Of a stretch of DNA of 64,000 bases, positions 1 through 11,088 are shown one piece after another. Under the pieces are notes generated by a model. The model was not told where the DNA came from. It saw nothing but the letters and a program-made list of their open reading frames with translations, and made no database searches. This stretch comes from Podospora pseudoanserina (Eukaryota; Ascomycota; Sordariomycetes; Sordariales; Podosporaceae). The stretch spans positions 682,001-746,000 of the forward strand of contig NC_085920.1 in the NCBI RefSeq assembly GCF_035222485.1, read 5' to 3'. The position numbers were made by a program, and so were the translations under genes. Within the stretch, counting starts at the first letter, position 1; each line of letters opens with the position of its first letter.

Positions 1-1590
1 ATGGGCATGTTCAAGGGCCTGCTCAACCGCTTTGACGGGGGAGTCGAGGTTCTCGACGATTTGGACGACCATTGGACAGCCAAGAGCCACAAGGCTGAAC
101 GCAAATTCGTAATTGAGGACTTGCAAGACCTGGCAGCCGACAAGTCTATTCGCGTCACGATCCTCAGCGGCGATGTTCACCTCGCCGCCATCGGGCAGTT
201 CTACTCAAACCCCAAGCTCGGCCTGGCTAAGCACAAGGACTTCAGGTATATGCCCAATGTGATCTCGTCAGCCATTGTCAACACTCCGCCACCCGACCTG
301 CTGGCCGATGTTCTCAACAAGCGGAACAAGGTACATCACTTTGACAAGGAGACAGACGAGGACATGATACCCATCTTCGGACACGGTGTAGACAGCAAGC
401 CCCGCAATAACAAGCACTTGCTCCCGCATCGCAACTGGTGTGCCATTCGGCCGTATGTGCCTGGTCATACACCGGAGCCCACGCCAACTCAGTCCGCTTA
501 CGATCTGACACCTGACGGTTCGCCATCTCCTGCCGCCTCAAGACCTGGTCTTTTACGGAGACTATCCGGCAAGGCTCGGGCTTCTTCTTTCCGTGGTCCC
601 GACAGCGTCGTCAAAGATCGCTCTCGCCCGCCCATCTCCAACAGCATCTTACGAGGGCTGTCAAGCCGCGGGGGTGTTGCCAGCGCAGATGAGATAGGCA
701 GACCAGGAACAGCCCGATCAAACAAGCTGACCCGCACAATGTCTGGCTCTTCTGTGTCGGGCCGTCTGGGCGGTCTCTTCCGCCGTCTCAGCAGCAGCTC
801 GAAGAAGCCACGCGATGATGGTGGCATCAATGGAAACTGGGGTGCTGATACTGACGAGGATGCCATTTACGATGACGAAACCTTGCGTCAGCGGGTTGGT
901 GCCCATCCTAGCGGTGGTGTCGGGTTACGAGGCGGTCTGGGTGATTATCCCTCTGGCTACTCAACCCAGTCCCACAACAGCGAGTATGCCCGTGGTGACG
1001 AGAGCTACTTTACCGTCAAACCTCCGCAGCCCGTGCAATCACATCAGCAACCGCCGCCGTACCAGCAGCACAACCCCAATCATGGCCGAAGCAAGTCGGC
1101 TACTGTCGTTGGCAGCGCTGCTCAGTACCCCAGCTCTGCTACGTCTGGGTATGCCTCCGCCTCGCAGCAGCACCACAACGAGTTTGTGCCCAAGCCTTTT
1201 AGCCGCATCCCGACGGGCTTGTCGGCCAAGCAACTGAAGCATGCGAAGGAGCTGGAGGTGGATTTGGAGGGCGGGCTGGAAGTGACGCTTAATGTGGAGA
1301 TTGCGCCAAAGGACCCGAGCGGGAGCACGGTGCCGTATCGGCTTGTGGTGCCGAGGTTGTGGTATGAGTATGAAGGGGAGGAGCCGGAGGATGAGGAGGA
1401 GGAGAGGGAGGTGGAACGGGGGGTTAGGAGAGGAGGGCAGTCTGATCATGGTCAACAGCAACAAGGAGAGGCGCTGGCTGAGGGTGGTCAGGGGCCGGTG
1501 TTTGAGAAGAAGCCTGGGGGGTTGAAGAGGTTGTTTAGTGGGCGGAGGAGGAAGTCTGTGTCTGAGGAGGGGATGGGGACGCCGGTTTAG
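1..1590 (+). CDS. PhoD-like phosphatase domain protein, C-terminal part (5' end outside window)
   Basis: The frame is open from base 1 to TAG at 1588-1590, so 529 C-terminal residues are visible. The true start probably lies upstream; the ATG at base 1 is only the first codon in view. Residues 1-150 resemble the end of the metallophosphatase domain of fungal PhoD-like proteins. The stretch LSGDVHLAAIGQF (about residues 55-67) has the Asp/His pair expected of a metal-binding loop, and DDHWTAKSH lies about 30 residues before it. Residues 160-400 are Ser/Pro/Gly-rich and look disordered. Residues 400-460 form a compact segment with valine-rich strands ending in VPYRLVVPRLWYEYEGEE, followed by an acidic and then a basic tail. 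The large fungal PhoD-like proteins are usually annotated as putative alkaline phosphatase/phosphodiesterase relatives; the substrate is unknown. No intron is seen in this part. Confidence 0.8.
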   Translation: MGMFKGLLNRFDGGVEVLDDLDDHWTAKSHKAERKFVIEDLQDLAADKSIRVTILSGDVHLAAIGQFYSNPKLGLAKHKDFRYMPNVISSAIVNTPPPDLLADVLNKRNKVHHFDKETDEDMIPIFGHGVDSKPRNNKHLLPHRNWCAIRPYVPGHTPEPTPTQSAYDLTPDGSPSPAASRPGLLRRLSGKARASSFRGPDSVVKDRSRPPISNSILRGLSSRGGVASADEIGRPGTARSNKLTRTMSGSSVSGRLGGLFRRLSSSSKKPRDDGGINGNWGADTDEDAIYDDETLRQRVGAHPSGGVGLRGGLGDYPSGYSTQSHNSEYARGDESYFTVKPPQPVQSHQQPPPYQQHNPNHGRSKSATVVGSAAQYPSSATSGYASASQQHHNEFVPKPFSRIPTGLSAKQLKHAKELEVDLEGGLEVTLNVEIAPKDPSGSTVPYRLVVPRLWYEYEGEEPEDEEEEREVERGVRRGGQSDHGQQQQGEALAEGGQGPVFEKKPGGLKRLFSGRRRKSVSEEGMGTPV

Positions 1591-3953
1591 GGGAGGATGA
1601 GATATGATGCGATGAGTGATGGGTTATGTATAAAGGATATGAAGGATGGGATTTGATGAAAGGGGGGTTTAATGGGTTGAATAAAATCGGGTTTCGTTGC
1701 TTGTTATACATGAAGATATGGACGGAGTTTAAAGCGTGTTTTAGTTTATTGATCTGAGTGCAATATACACCGAGATTGGTTCTGAACTTGGCACTGGTAC
1801 ATGTAGCAATGGAGAGGCTTTTCCTTTGCTGAGATTTGTTGTGTTCGACCATGCTAGCCCATGTTAGAACTTTTGAGGAAGAGCACAGACGTGTCATCTC
1901 GTCGTATTTACACTGGTCGTGCTTGGGAGTTTCCAGTCAGGCTGGACCGGAAGAATGCTGTCCCTGTATAACACCACCTCGGCAGATACGGAGCATGAGA
2001 GCCTTTAAAGGCCTCAAAGCCTGATCCAAGGTACGTTGAAGGCTCAGCTTCGTTTCAGGTGTGACTCTGGGTGAAGTCCACAGCCTTGTGTCCGTTCCTT
2101 GTCTTGCCTGTGCCTGTCTCGGTTTTCCAAACAGTTGATCACCGAAAAGACCAAGGCCGGGAGGGGACGAGGCTCGTAAAGCGGAGACCTATCATAGTCA
2201 TCTTCATGCCGTGAGAGGTGGGCTTTGGCTGTTCAGAACACAAAGGTAAAGGCTGTGAGGTAGTCCGGGCACCTACCACGATTCGATCATATCATGATCA
2301 CACCCATGCCCCTCTCGCCTCACAGACTCCCTACTAGTGGACCTACACATTCCACAGAGACCTCTATAATTCCATCTAGACCTAATTTCAACATGGCAAG
2401 ACTGAAAACCACCCCCAACTACCGCAACCCCATGGTCACACTCTCAGGTATATCACATCCCCCTTCGCCCCCGGAAAATACAACCATCACTCAGCCCTGT
2501 GCATCCAATACCCCGCATCACAATCTATCCCACCACCGCAATCCCAACGTCAAGGACCCACGACATGTAGTAGGGCTGGCTAACCTTTACAACGTTACCT
2601 ACCTATCCTAACCCGCCCAACGCCAAATTTGAAACCAAAACATCTTTCTCACCTCCCTACCTTACTTATCTTCAGCCCTATATGCTGACAACCCATCGCA
2701 CAACAGTGCCGTGAGTTCACATCTTCATAACCCCGCCGTGACCTCACCTCTGCAGATCCAACGGTGGTGGGGGTGGTGACGGGGTGCAAGGTAGGTAGCT
2801 CAAGTGTCAGAAATAAACTCCCATAAATCTTTCACCGGCTTTTATTTCCCCGAAATCTTTGACCCATTGTTAGCTCCCGCCCGTTACGCCCGATGTGTAT
2901 GCGTGTGTGTGTGTCTTCTTTTTCTCACCTTATCTCTGATTGACAAAACTCAGCCCTGAACGGCACATCATGCACCACCGCACCCACTTGTATGCATAAG
3001 GTAGGTAGACAGTAAAAGCAGAGAGAGAGAGAGAGAGAGAGACTTGACACAGCCCCCAATAAAAGATGACGCAACGCAACGCAACGCCATTTGTTGGTAC
3101 CGTGAAGAGAAATAGACATGGAAAATAGACAAGTGCAACCACAAGTGGATTGCCCTTTTTGATACCCTATCCGATCTAACTGCCATCTCACCGATCCAGA
3201 CAGTTGACAGCCTTTGTCAAAAGCAGGTTTAGAGTAAAAGTACAAACGTGAGGTGCTACACACACACACACCAACGGGATGATGATGGGATACGGAAAGA
3301 CGGAAGAGATGGGATGACAGCTGCCACAGTCCCAGTGATTACGTGCGCTCGGGAATCTCGCATCTAGTATTCCCGACAAAGAGGTAGGTAGGGCGGCAAA
3401 GGTTCTGTCAGATTTCCGCGCACTCGATATGCCCACTGGCTGCGGTCATGCTTATTCGCATCTCTTTTTGGGTGGGTGCGTTGTGATCAACCAACCACCT
3501 TCACAGCTCCTACCTACCGTAAGGCTCGGTCACCAAGATGGATAGCACACCTCACTGTGACTAAAGTTGTTATAAAAGGTTTTGTAAAAGGTAGATTTGT
3601 TGTAAATGATGGTGATAAAGATATGTCGATGTCAAGTATATACATAAAATTGATTTTGTCGAAAAAAAGAAATGATAAATAAAACCCCCTGCAATACTCC
3701 ATGATAATGCTGGTTTGACGAGAGAAAAATAACCCCTTCCCCTCCCAAGTGGAAAACAATTCCCAAAAAAAATCGAGAGAATGTAATGGTATCTCACCCC
3801 CAATCCTGGATAAACCCCATGCCTTGCCTTTGCCTACCTATCCAATATTCCAAAATATGAATGAAACGCCATCCAGAGAGTTGCCTCCTGCCCCATCCCA
3901 CCAAGTAAAACTCCCTGTAAATGATAATATTCAAACAAACCACACAAAAGAAA
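1591..3953. other. Intergenic region with simple repeats
   Basis: This lies between two convergent 3' ends, so both flanks should contain 3' UTRs. No convincing gene is visible. It contains a (GA)n tract at 3020-3042, a short (ACGCA)n tract at about 3068-3087, a (CA)n run near 3258-3270, and several TACCTACC/GGTAGGTA words. An open stretch at 2294-2611 begins with ATG, but its translation is Pro/Thr/His-rich low-complexity sequence and was not accepted. Confidence 0.5.
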
Positions 3954-6467
3954 TCAAAGAGAGACATGCTCAGTATGCCAAACCAAAAAGTCCCTCGCAT
4001 CATGGCTCATGTTGTACCCCATCGGCACCGGGACCTCGTTCCCATGCACATCGTGCGTCAGCACCAACTCCATCATCGGGCTCTGCGGCAGGCTCTGCAT
4101 GCTGTCCGTGCTGCTCGGCCTCTTTGCCGAATCAATCGCCAGCCCATTCACATTCTTGTCTTTATCCGAAAACGACTGGCCCATGCTAAACGTCCCACTG
4201 CTCACACTCCTCCGGTGCTTCTTGTGGAACTCTGGCGGGGCCAACACTCTACTGGCGATGGAGCTATTCCTCGCAGCGCTGGACCCAGTCTTGGAGGGTG
4301 AGTCGCCCATGGGGGGGTCGATCCTCACTATCCCGGGACTGCGCTGTCCGCTGATGATGACGGTTCGGGGGCTGCTGTTGGGAGTCGACGAGGTGTTTGA
4401 TGACGGGGAAAGACCGGGTGTTCGAGGCTCGACGGAATGAGCATCAAGTGCGCGGCCCTCGCTGGGTCGGCGGTTGCTGCTCTCTTTTGATGCGCTTGGT
4501 CGTCGCTCCGTAGATGTGACGAGTCCACCTGCGGAAACAAACCCAAACCCGGTGAACCAGGTGTAGATCTCATCCAGCTCGTCCAGCTCCATGTCCGAGG
4601 GCTTGGAGTAGTCGGTTGGCTCGCTGAAGAAGTCACCCGCGCCCCCCAAAATTGCCATCTGAAAGGCTGTCCAGTCCAGAGTGTCGTCCACAGCGGCTGC
4701 CAGCTTGCCGATCGGGAGGTCGGCCTTGGCCAGCCGGACCGGACCGTGCCTAAAGGTTGGGTGGGTCATGGTGTAAGGGGTGCTGTCGAGATAAACGTAG
4801 TCGTCGGTGTTGGCCCTGGTCGTCACTCCGGGCGGCAGCGGCGTCGAGGTTGGTGACAGGATGATGTTTGCATCATCAGGTCCTGTTGCAATAATCTCGG
4901 GGATCGTCGGGAGCGGCGGCAGAGTCTTGCTCGGAAGTCGGCGATGCATCGAGGGTTTCTCCTGCGTTGGCACAGGCGTCGTTGGCGTCACCGGCTCGTC
5001 GCCAATAATCATGATCGGCAGGTCTCCCTCCTCCTCGTCATCTTCCAGTCCTGCAGTGGGCGAATCGTGCCTTTGCTCGCCATCCTCCTCCACAGGTTTC
5101 TGTTCCGGTTCCTTGTGTTCCGGTTCGATTTCCCTGGCCTGCTCCAGTGTCTGGGCCGCTCTGGATGTTTGACAGTCTTCCCGCTTGATTTCTAACCCCT
5201 TGTTGGCAGCAGATGCACGTGGTGCGACCGAATCCTCGGCCGCTGCTGCTGACTCGTCGAGGCTCAGGGGTTCGATGGGAGCCGGGGTAGTGGCTGTGCT
5301 CTTCTTGTCGACGTGTGTAACACCCAATTCAGGAGATCTCGTCCACTGCGCGGCGCGACTCATTCTAATTTCTCGCAACGTGCTCTCGGGAAGCATCTCG
5401 TCGGCCTCGAGGCGGTGGAAAATGCGAATTGTGAACAGGTCTTTGGCGCTTTCTGTCAGTTGCCACATGGAAGACTGCCGTCTCGCTGACTGTACCGGCC
5501 TTCTTCGGGCCTTCTTGGATTTTGCTCGCTTTGGCCGCGAGGTAGATGGCAGCCGAGCTGGTGTCGGCGATGGAGGAGTCTTGACTGTTGCCTTGATGGG
5601 CGACTTGACCGATCTGACCGACTTTGTCGACCTCAGTGAATTCGATCCTTGACTCCGCCTCTGTGATTTCCTGCGAGCCATTGCTGGCGACATGGGAGTT
5701 GATTGCCTCGGTTTGGCGAATTTTGCCAATTGAGCGTCTGTAAGCTTTGCATCGCTGAACGATTGCTGCGGCTTGAATGCCTGCTCTGTCTCATGGAGGA
5801 GCTGCATGACGTCCTTGGAAAACAGCTTCGGTGTGTCCATTTGTGATGACGGTGTTCCTAATGGCCCGGCTTCGAGGACTGACCTGGGGGCCGTCTCGTT
5901 GCTGGCCTTCGCCGCAACATCGGCCGATATTGAAGGCGATTCGGGAAACATTTCGGCTTGTTGAGGTGGTGATGAGGGCGGTGTCAACTGGGGATAGTCC
6001 CGAAACGTGTGCGAACATGTTGGGCTTCTTCCGCGTCGTCGCGGCGAATCCTCCAATTGCTGAGGTGAAAGCAGCGGGCTTCTCTGGGGGCTTCTTTGAG
6101 GACTTCTTTGAGGGCTGCCATGAGGACTCGCCAGGGGACTCCGCGTCGGCCGGCGAGGAGGCGAGCAACGTGAGCCCACATGTTCCGTGCCATTGTCGTA
6201 ATTGCACAAAGAACTTGTTGACGACTGTGGCGTGTCTGGTAATGGTGGAATTCCAATGATGTTGTGAAGGTCCTCACTCCGTCTAATATCGATGCTCGGT
6301 TTCGACCTCTTCATTAAACCCTTTGGTGGCATCCATGTCTTGATCCTGCTGAGGGTGTCCATCTCCTCGTCGTCGTGGTTGAAATAGGAGCCTTCAATGT
6401 CCTCGCCGTCTTCGGCCTTCTTCTGGGTTATCAGTTTCCTGATCTTGAAAGGGGACCGGGGCAACAT
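3954..6467 (-). CDS. Disordered 837-residue protein of unknown function
   Basis: This is a single uninterrupted frame from ATG at 6467 to TGA at 3954. I do not recognise a named family. The first 60 residues are basic then acidic (MLPRSPFKIRKLITQKK...), followed by a Ser/Pro/Arg-rich stretch with a tandem SPQR run near residues 110-135, which offers many proline-directed kinase sites. Two compact segments stand out. One, near residues 570-640, is rich in Asp/Trp/Phe (LDWTAFQMAILGGAGDFF, then DELDEIYTWFTGFGF). The other is the C-terminal 40 residues, ending in RDFLVWHTEHVSL. These are likely the conserved functional parts; the rest is disordered. There is no signal peptide or membrane segment. 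An upstream non-coding or short coding exon cannot be excluded. Long frames on the opposite strand here are shadows. Confidence 0.75.
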   Translation of the reverse strand: MLPRSPFKIRKLITQKKAEDGEDIEGSYFNHDDEEMDTLSRIKTWMPPKGLMKRSKPSIDIRRSEDLHNIIGIPPLPDTPQSSTSSLCNYDNGTEHVGSRCSPPRRPTRSPLASPHGSPQRSPQRSPQRSPLLSPQQLEDSPRRRGRSPTCSHTFRDYPQLTPPSSPPQQAEMFPESPSISADVAAKASNETAPRSVLEAGPLGTPSSQMDTPKLFSKDVMQLLHETEQAFKPQQSFSDAKLTDAQLAKFAKPRQSTPMSPAMARRKSQRRSQGSNSLRSTKSVRSVKSPIKATVKTPPSPTPARLPSTSRPKRAKSKKARRRPVQSARRQSSMWQLTESAKDLFTIRIFHRLEADEMLPESTLREIRMSRAAQWTRSPELGVTHVDKKSTATTPAPIEPLSLDESAAAAEDSVAPRASAANKGLEIKREDCQTSRAAQTLEQAREIEPEHKEPEQKPVEEDGEQRHDSPTAGLEDDEEEGDLPIMIIGDEPVTPTTPVPTQEKPSMHRRLPSKTLPPLPTIPEIIATGPDDANIILSPTSTPLPPGVTTRANTDDYVYLDSTPYTMTHPTFRHGPVRLAKADLPIGKLAAAVDDTLDWTAFQMAILGGAGDFFSEPTDYSKPSDMELDELDEIYTWFTGFGFVSAGGLVTSTERRPSASKESSNRRPSEGRALDAHSVEPRTPGLSPSSNTSSTPNSSPRTVIISGQRSPGIVRIDPPMGDSPSKTGSSAARNSSIASRVLAPPEFHKKHRRSVSSGTFSMGQSFSDKDKNVNGLAIDSAKRPSSTDSMQSLPQSPMMELVLTHDVHGNEVPVPMGYNMSHDARDFLVWHTEHVSL

Positions 6468-9400
6468 GTTGATCTGGCAGTCCGGGCCACTGCAGCGTAG
6501 CGACTAAAACGGGAGAAAGGGGAGGGAGGAGACGATGCCCGTTGCGTGGTACATGACATGCATATATGAAAGGAGTAAGTGGTGGAGGAAAACGGAATTT
6601 CTGGCTCACCACATCTCACTCTGGTCTTGACAGGTAGGTCCAACAGTGCAGCGACCTAGGCCAGAGGAATGAGAGGGAGAAAACAGGCCAGAATCGGGGC
6701 GAGAGGGCCGAGGGGGCGGGCTCATGAAGAGGGTATGGACAGTGTAATAGACCGAAGCGGCGCATGCTGCCACCACTCTCCACCTGCCCCCCCTCGCTCG
6801 ACCAGTCGAGTCCACGACGAACACACCCGGCGGCGGGTACGCCTCGCCTGGACGACCGGGACAATGTGAAAGTACGTACAGTCCTGGGAGTCCTGTGGGT
6901 AGTACTCAAACTCTTGCGCCTAGTGTGGCGTTGACCACCACCAACCTGCAAAGACGTGAACAGAGTGCAGGCCGGACTGGGGTATCCCCCGGCTCGCCAA
7001 GAGGGCTGGTTGGACCTGGGGAGTATGAACATCTCCAACCCCGGCCCTGTCCGGTATCGACTTGCGAGTTCTTATTTTACACTGCCGCAATTGGCCAACT
7101 GTGTCGTACACGGTGACGTGAAGAAGAGAGTGGGTTACAAGATGGCATCCTCGGGAGATCAGCAGGCTCCCATTTTCAACATGAAAGGTAACATCGATCT
7201 TGGAGCTTTTCCAGTTCCCTATGCTCAGCTCCGACTCCGAGCATACCACTAGTGGGAGCAAACGCGATCGTACCACAGACGGAAAGCTGCAGCAGGATGG
7301 ACCTTTGCTGCGAGGTAGGTGATAGTACTGGATCAGAGTCGGCCATAGCAATGAAGTAGGCACCCGCTCAATATTGAAAGGGCCCAGCGATTCGAGACAA
7401 TGAGTTTCAAGTCTCAACTCTTTCTTTGCTCCGATGGACGATGATTGTTGTGGCCAGTAGAAAATACAAGGCGGCAGTATGCGGAACAGAACATAGGAAC
7501 CAACTCTGCATGCACGGCGGGACGAGATCGTAGGCTGCTCCTGCAGGCCTACCTGGAAGTTGGCCCAAAAAGATCCAGCTCTGATACTGAAACGCTGACG
7601 ATGGCCATGAGACGACCGATATCTCTCCACCTTCAGTCTGCGCTGAAGTAAAGACCGAGCATAGTCACTTTCTGGCACTGTTGGCCTCCTCAACAACAGA
7701 GAGAGGAGAAGTAATTGGGGGCGCCTAAAGTGAGCTCGATTGCATGTGTAAGCGGAGAAAGGGCGCAGCAAGATAGAAACTGCAATTGGAATTCCGCTTC
7801 TCTGTGTATCATCGCCCAGCTCGAGGCACCAACGGTAAGATAACTTGTTTAAACGTCCTATCAAATGAAAGTCAGTTGCTGTTTGTCAATGGAGAGGATT
7901 GTGACAACTGTGGAAGCTGCCCCGTCTTCATCATGGATGAAGTTGAAGGAATCTCGCTGGTCCCTCGATGGCCGGCGGGAAAGCTGTTGTGAGCTGCACG
8001 CAATCCAAACCCTGCGTGGTCGAGGCAGTGTGAGATCTGATAACAGGGCAGGCGCGCACTGTGACCTCAATGGGTGAATCCTCCACCATCACCTCGGTCC
8101 AAATTGCCGTGGTAACACCGAACTTCAGCAACTGAGCCTCGACCAGCCTCCCTATTTCCGCACTGTGCTCACCCCACTTTCGACAGACAGAGCAGGTGGA
8201 TGAGGTGGGAGGAGCTGAAGATGATGTTGCTGAGTGAGACGCTGATAACCTCCTGAGAAGAAGAAGAAGAATGAAATTTCCATTTGATTGTGTGAGAGCA
8301 AACTGCATTATATCACTGCAAACTCCATTTAGTGTAGAAATTGGATATTGATGCTTGGTGGTGACAAACATTCCAAAAGGGAAAGCAAATATCACAGCGA
8401 ACCCTCCCCCTCCCCCGCCCCCGCGCACTACAGTCTGGGTACTCAGGCAAGGCCTGGGGAGAGCACTGCGAGCCCTGGTCTCGCGAGAGCCGCTGCAAAC
8501 TCTACCGGGCGAAGGATTTCATGTCTTCTCCGCCGCAGTGACAATGTCTGCGAACGGCGAGGCAACATTTTTTCAAAGAGCAGAACCTGAAGCCAACCAT
8601 GACCTTCACGTGGTGAGGTGCCCTGCCAAGGCGGCACAATTCCTCAGGCCACCAATTTAGCGCCCTCGTACAAAAGTGTTAGTGCTCACATGCAATCGAC
8701 AGTGACAAGTCCAACATCATCTCCGAGCATCGCCAGAAGCAGCCCCCATGGCGATTATCTCCAGAGCGCACACTGATCATTTTGCCGATATCTTTACGTT
8801 GAGATCCTTCTGTCGAGGATGACCCGACCGAGGCTGACCCGTTCATCTGCGAGGTTCCAATATTCCTCCTCCACGGACGAACACCACATAGCTAAATCTG
8901 ATGCATCAACATCAGACTGAAGGTCACCGCCAAAAGCACGGCATTGAAACGGGAATGGCTTTCTCTCTGTATCTCGGAGTCCCTCTACTCCTCCAGGCAA
9001 CGAGTAAAAGAACCCGTCTTCGCAGGACAGAACCCTCCCGCATCGCCTGCTGATCGCAGTTCGTCGCCAGGATTGGATAGCCTGCACACCACCGTCGATG
9101 CAACTGCCGCAAAGGTGCATGATATACAGCCGCGGCGGGCCAACCAGAGTGTCTATTTTCGAGGGACTCTCCGGATGGCTGAGCCACGCACCAACACCCG
9201 TCTGATCCACCCACTGCTCCCGATCAGGTACAGTAACCTGTCACCAGTTTACTCAGAGTGCCCCGCCTGGCCTACCCAAAGAAGCCCGACACTTGCGCAG
9301 GTCCTGCCTGTCAACAATGCACAAGTTCAAGCTTGTTCTCGTGGCAGGATCGCAAAAAGCCTTAACGGCCCGAGTCTAGCTGAGTGTGGAGCGGCATAAA

Positions 9401-10764
9401 GAGGTCGCCTCTCCTCTTTGCCCTACCTGTGCAAATCCATCCCGCGCTCAACTATTACTCGAGCTCAGAAGAGAGGAGAAATCACTGTCTGCTACACTGG
9501 CAGAACACCTCTCTAGACTATCACAGCGTCGGCACCGCTTTTCGTGAGCTGTGTCAATATTGGTTCTCTCGTGTCACTTGGCCATCTGGGAATCAAGTCT
9601 CACGGCTTCATGGCAGTGATTGAACAAAGCCCCCGATATGTCCGGGGTAGTGGCAGTTGATCAGGATCTGAGACTTCAATAAAGGAGCAAGTCTCCGTCA
9701 ATGAGGATCAAAAGAGAGCTCGGACTGAGGCTCTTGCAGCAGGAACCATCTCTGGCCTTAAGTTCTGACGAGATCCTCTCCACGGCGCACCACGGGCGAT
9801 GCTGTTTCAGCAAAAGTATCGGGAAACTTCGCCACGGATTACTCAAAACCCTTATTTTGTCTGGACCAGTCCACATTGGCATAGGCATGAGCAGTGCGTA
9901 AAAGGTTGGTTGTTTATTGACCGAGCTGAATCTACCCATCCACGGTGTATGGTTCCTCACTCCACGGCTTCCTATCAAAAATCGTTCCATCACTCTGGGA
10001 ACAACCCAAGACCATTATTGGTCTTCACATGCAACTATGTTCCAAACCATAGATCAGGGCCAAGATGCATGGCCCGGGAGATGTTCCTTCCAGGGGCATG
10101 CTCGACCTCCTGCGGCCCATGAAGCTCCACCATAGGTTGTCCAGAGCCTCAGATGGCCAGCCAGTCTCCGGCATTTACATGCGAACAGCAAGTCACATTC
10201 GGCGGAATACCATCGTCGATACCCGCAGCCACGCCCGAGATGGCTCTAAGTATAGACGATGAGGGGAGAGGACTGAATAAACGGCGTCGAGGGTCTCTCG
10301 CAGGGGCCGGAACCCGCATCTCGACCTCGAAGTCGCGCCTCGGTCCCAATCCCCCGGATACGCCGCCTTCAAACTACCCAACCGTGAAACCAACATCCCG
10401 CCCCGCTTTCTTTCTCACTCCCACCCCGAACTCGTCAGCTCTTTGACCAGCTGCGTACTCCACAACTCGACCCACGATTCAACAGTGCTGTGCCGTTCCC
10501 GACTGCCCGTTATAGTTGCTGCAACGGCCGCCGATGATGGCCTCCTTTTCTGAAAGTTGTCGTGGCCCGTGTCACGTTCGAAACGTTCTGGCGGTGAGGT
10601 CCCAGCCAGGAAAAGTTTCATCCTCCCTTCTTTGTCGTTCTCTATTCTCCCGAGTTGAGCCGCACTTGTCTTTCCTGATGGGGGTGGTGTCGGATTGTTT
10701 TTTGTTGTTGTTATGGTTGTTGTTGTTGTTGTTGTTGTTGTTGAACGAGAGATGACGAGTGTCA
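6468..10764. other. Gene-poor region without a convincing gene
   Basis: The first few hundred bases should hold the promoter and leader of the 3954-6467 gene. Beyond that the sequence has normal base composition and is not obviously repetitive, yet shows no frame with recognisable protein features. The longest open frame (6920-7864, minus) has a composition typical of random translation. A stretch at 7931-8240 (minus) reads somewhat protein-like (CSVCRKW ... LLKFGVTTAIW) but has no recognisable family or clear splice signals. An ATG-initiated 97-residue frame at 10153-10446 (plus) is low-complexity and was not accepted. Confidence 0.4.
10702..10743. repeat. (GTT)n / (AAC)n trinucleotide microsatellite
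   Basis: The tract is a nearly perfect GTT repeat with one interruption (TTATGG). On the minus strand it is an AAC repeat lying just downstream of the stop codon of the small gene at 10765-11007, so it probably falls in that gene's 3' UTR. Confidence 0.85.
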
Positions 10765-11007
10765 TCACAAAATCTCATTTGCTCTCTGGATGTCTCTTGT
10801 TGTGGTTGTCTTGAGGAAAGAAGAAGCCGCATGCGTCGGGATGTGGGCGTATTTCTTCTCAGGGGATGGTTTGGGGGTCGCTTTCTTGCTGTCATGCGAC
10901 CACCACCGACCAACAGACTTGATGAAGCCAAGTGGTGAGCAGCTTGATCTCCTCGACACTCTTTCCTCGTTGTCGAGGGGGATAACGTGGTAATTCTCGC
11001 GAGTCAT
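10765..11007 (-). CDS. Small hypothetical protein, 80 residues
   Basis: The frame starts at ATG 11005-11007 in a favourable fungal context (CAAAATGACT) and ends with TGA at 10765. The product is basic and hydrophilic. It opens MTRENYHVIPLDNEER, has an aromatic/basic centre (SVGRWWSHDSKK) and ends with a YAHIPTHAASSFLKT segment that reads like a conserved motif. There is no signal peptide or membrane segment, and I do not recognise the family. A TATA-like word lies about 80 bp upstream on the same strand, which supports a real transcription unit. The composition is more protein-like than any other frame in this gene-poor region. The chance that it is a spurious open frame remains appreciable. 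Confidence 0.45.
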   Translation of the reverse strand: MTRENYHVIPLDNEERVSRRSSCSPLGFIKSVGRWWSHDSKKATPKPSPEKKYAHIPTHAASSFLKTTTTRDIQRANEIL

Positions 11008-11082
11008 TTTGGGTGGTACACGATATCGAGGACGGTCTTGGGGAATGTGGAAGACAGTGAAACTGAACGACGACGGGCTTGG

Positions 11083-11088
11083 TTTATA
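11083..11088 (-). promoter_or_regulatory. Possible TATA box of the small gene at 10765-11007
   Basis: The minus strand reads CTTATAAACC here, about 76-81 bp upstream of the ATG at 11007. Position and sequence fit a fungal core promoter, but this is a short motif in unannotated DNA. Confidence 0.3.

Noticed and set aside
6920-7864. Minus-strand frame of 314 codons
   Set aside because: Composition rich in Arg/Ser/Leu/Cys, no domain, no splice signals and no family resemblance; long by chance.
10153-10446. ATG-initiated 97-codon plus-strand frame
   Set aside because: Low-complexity Pro/Ser/Thr/Arg sequence without motifs; no promoter or homology cue. Kept only as a weak possibility.
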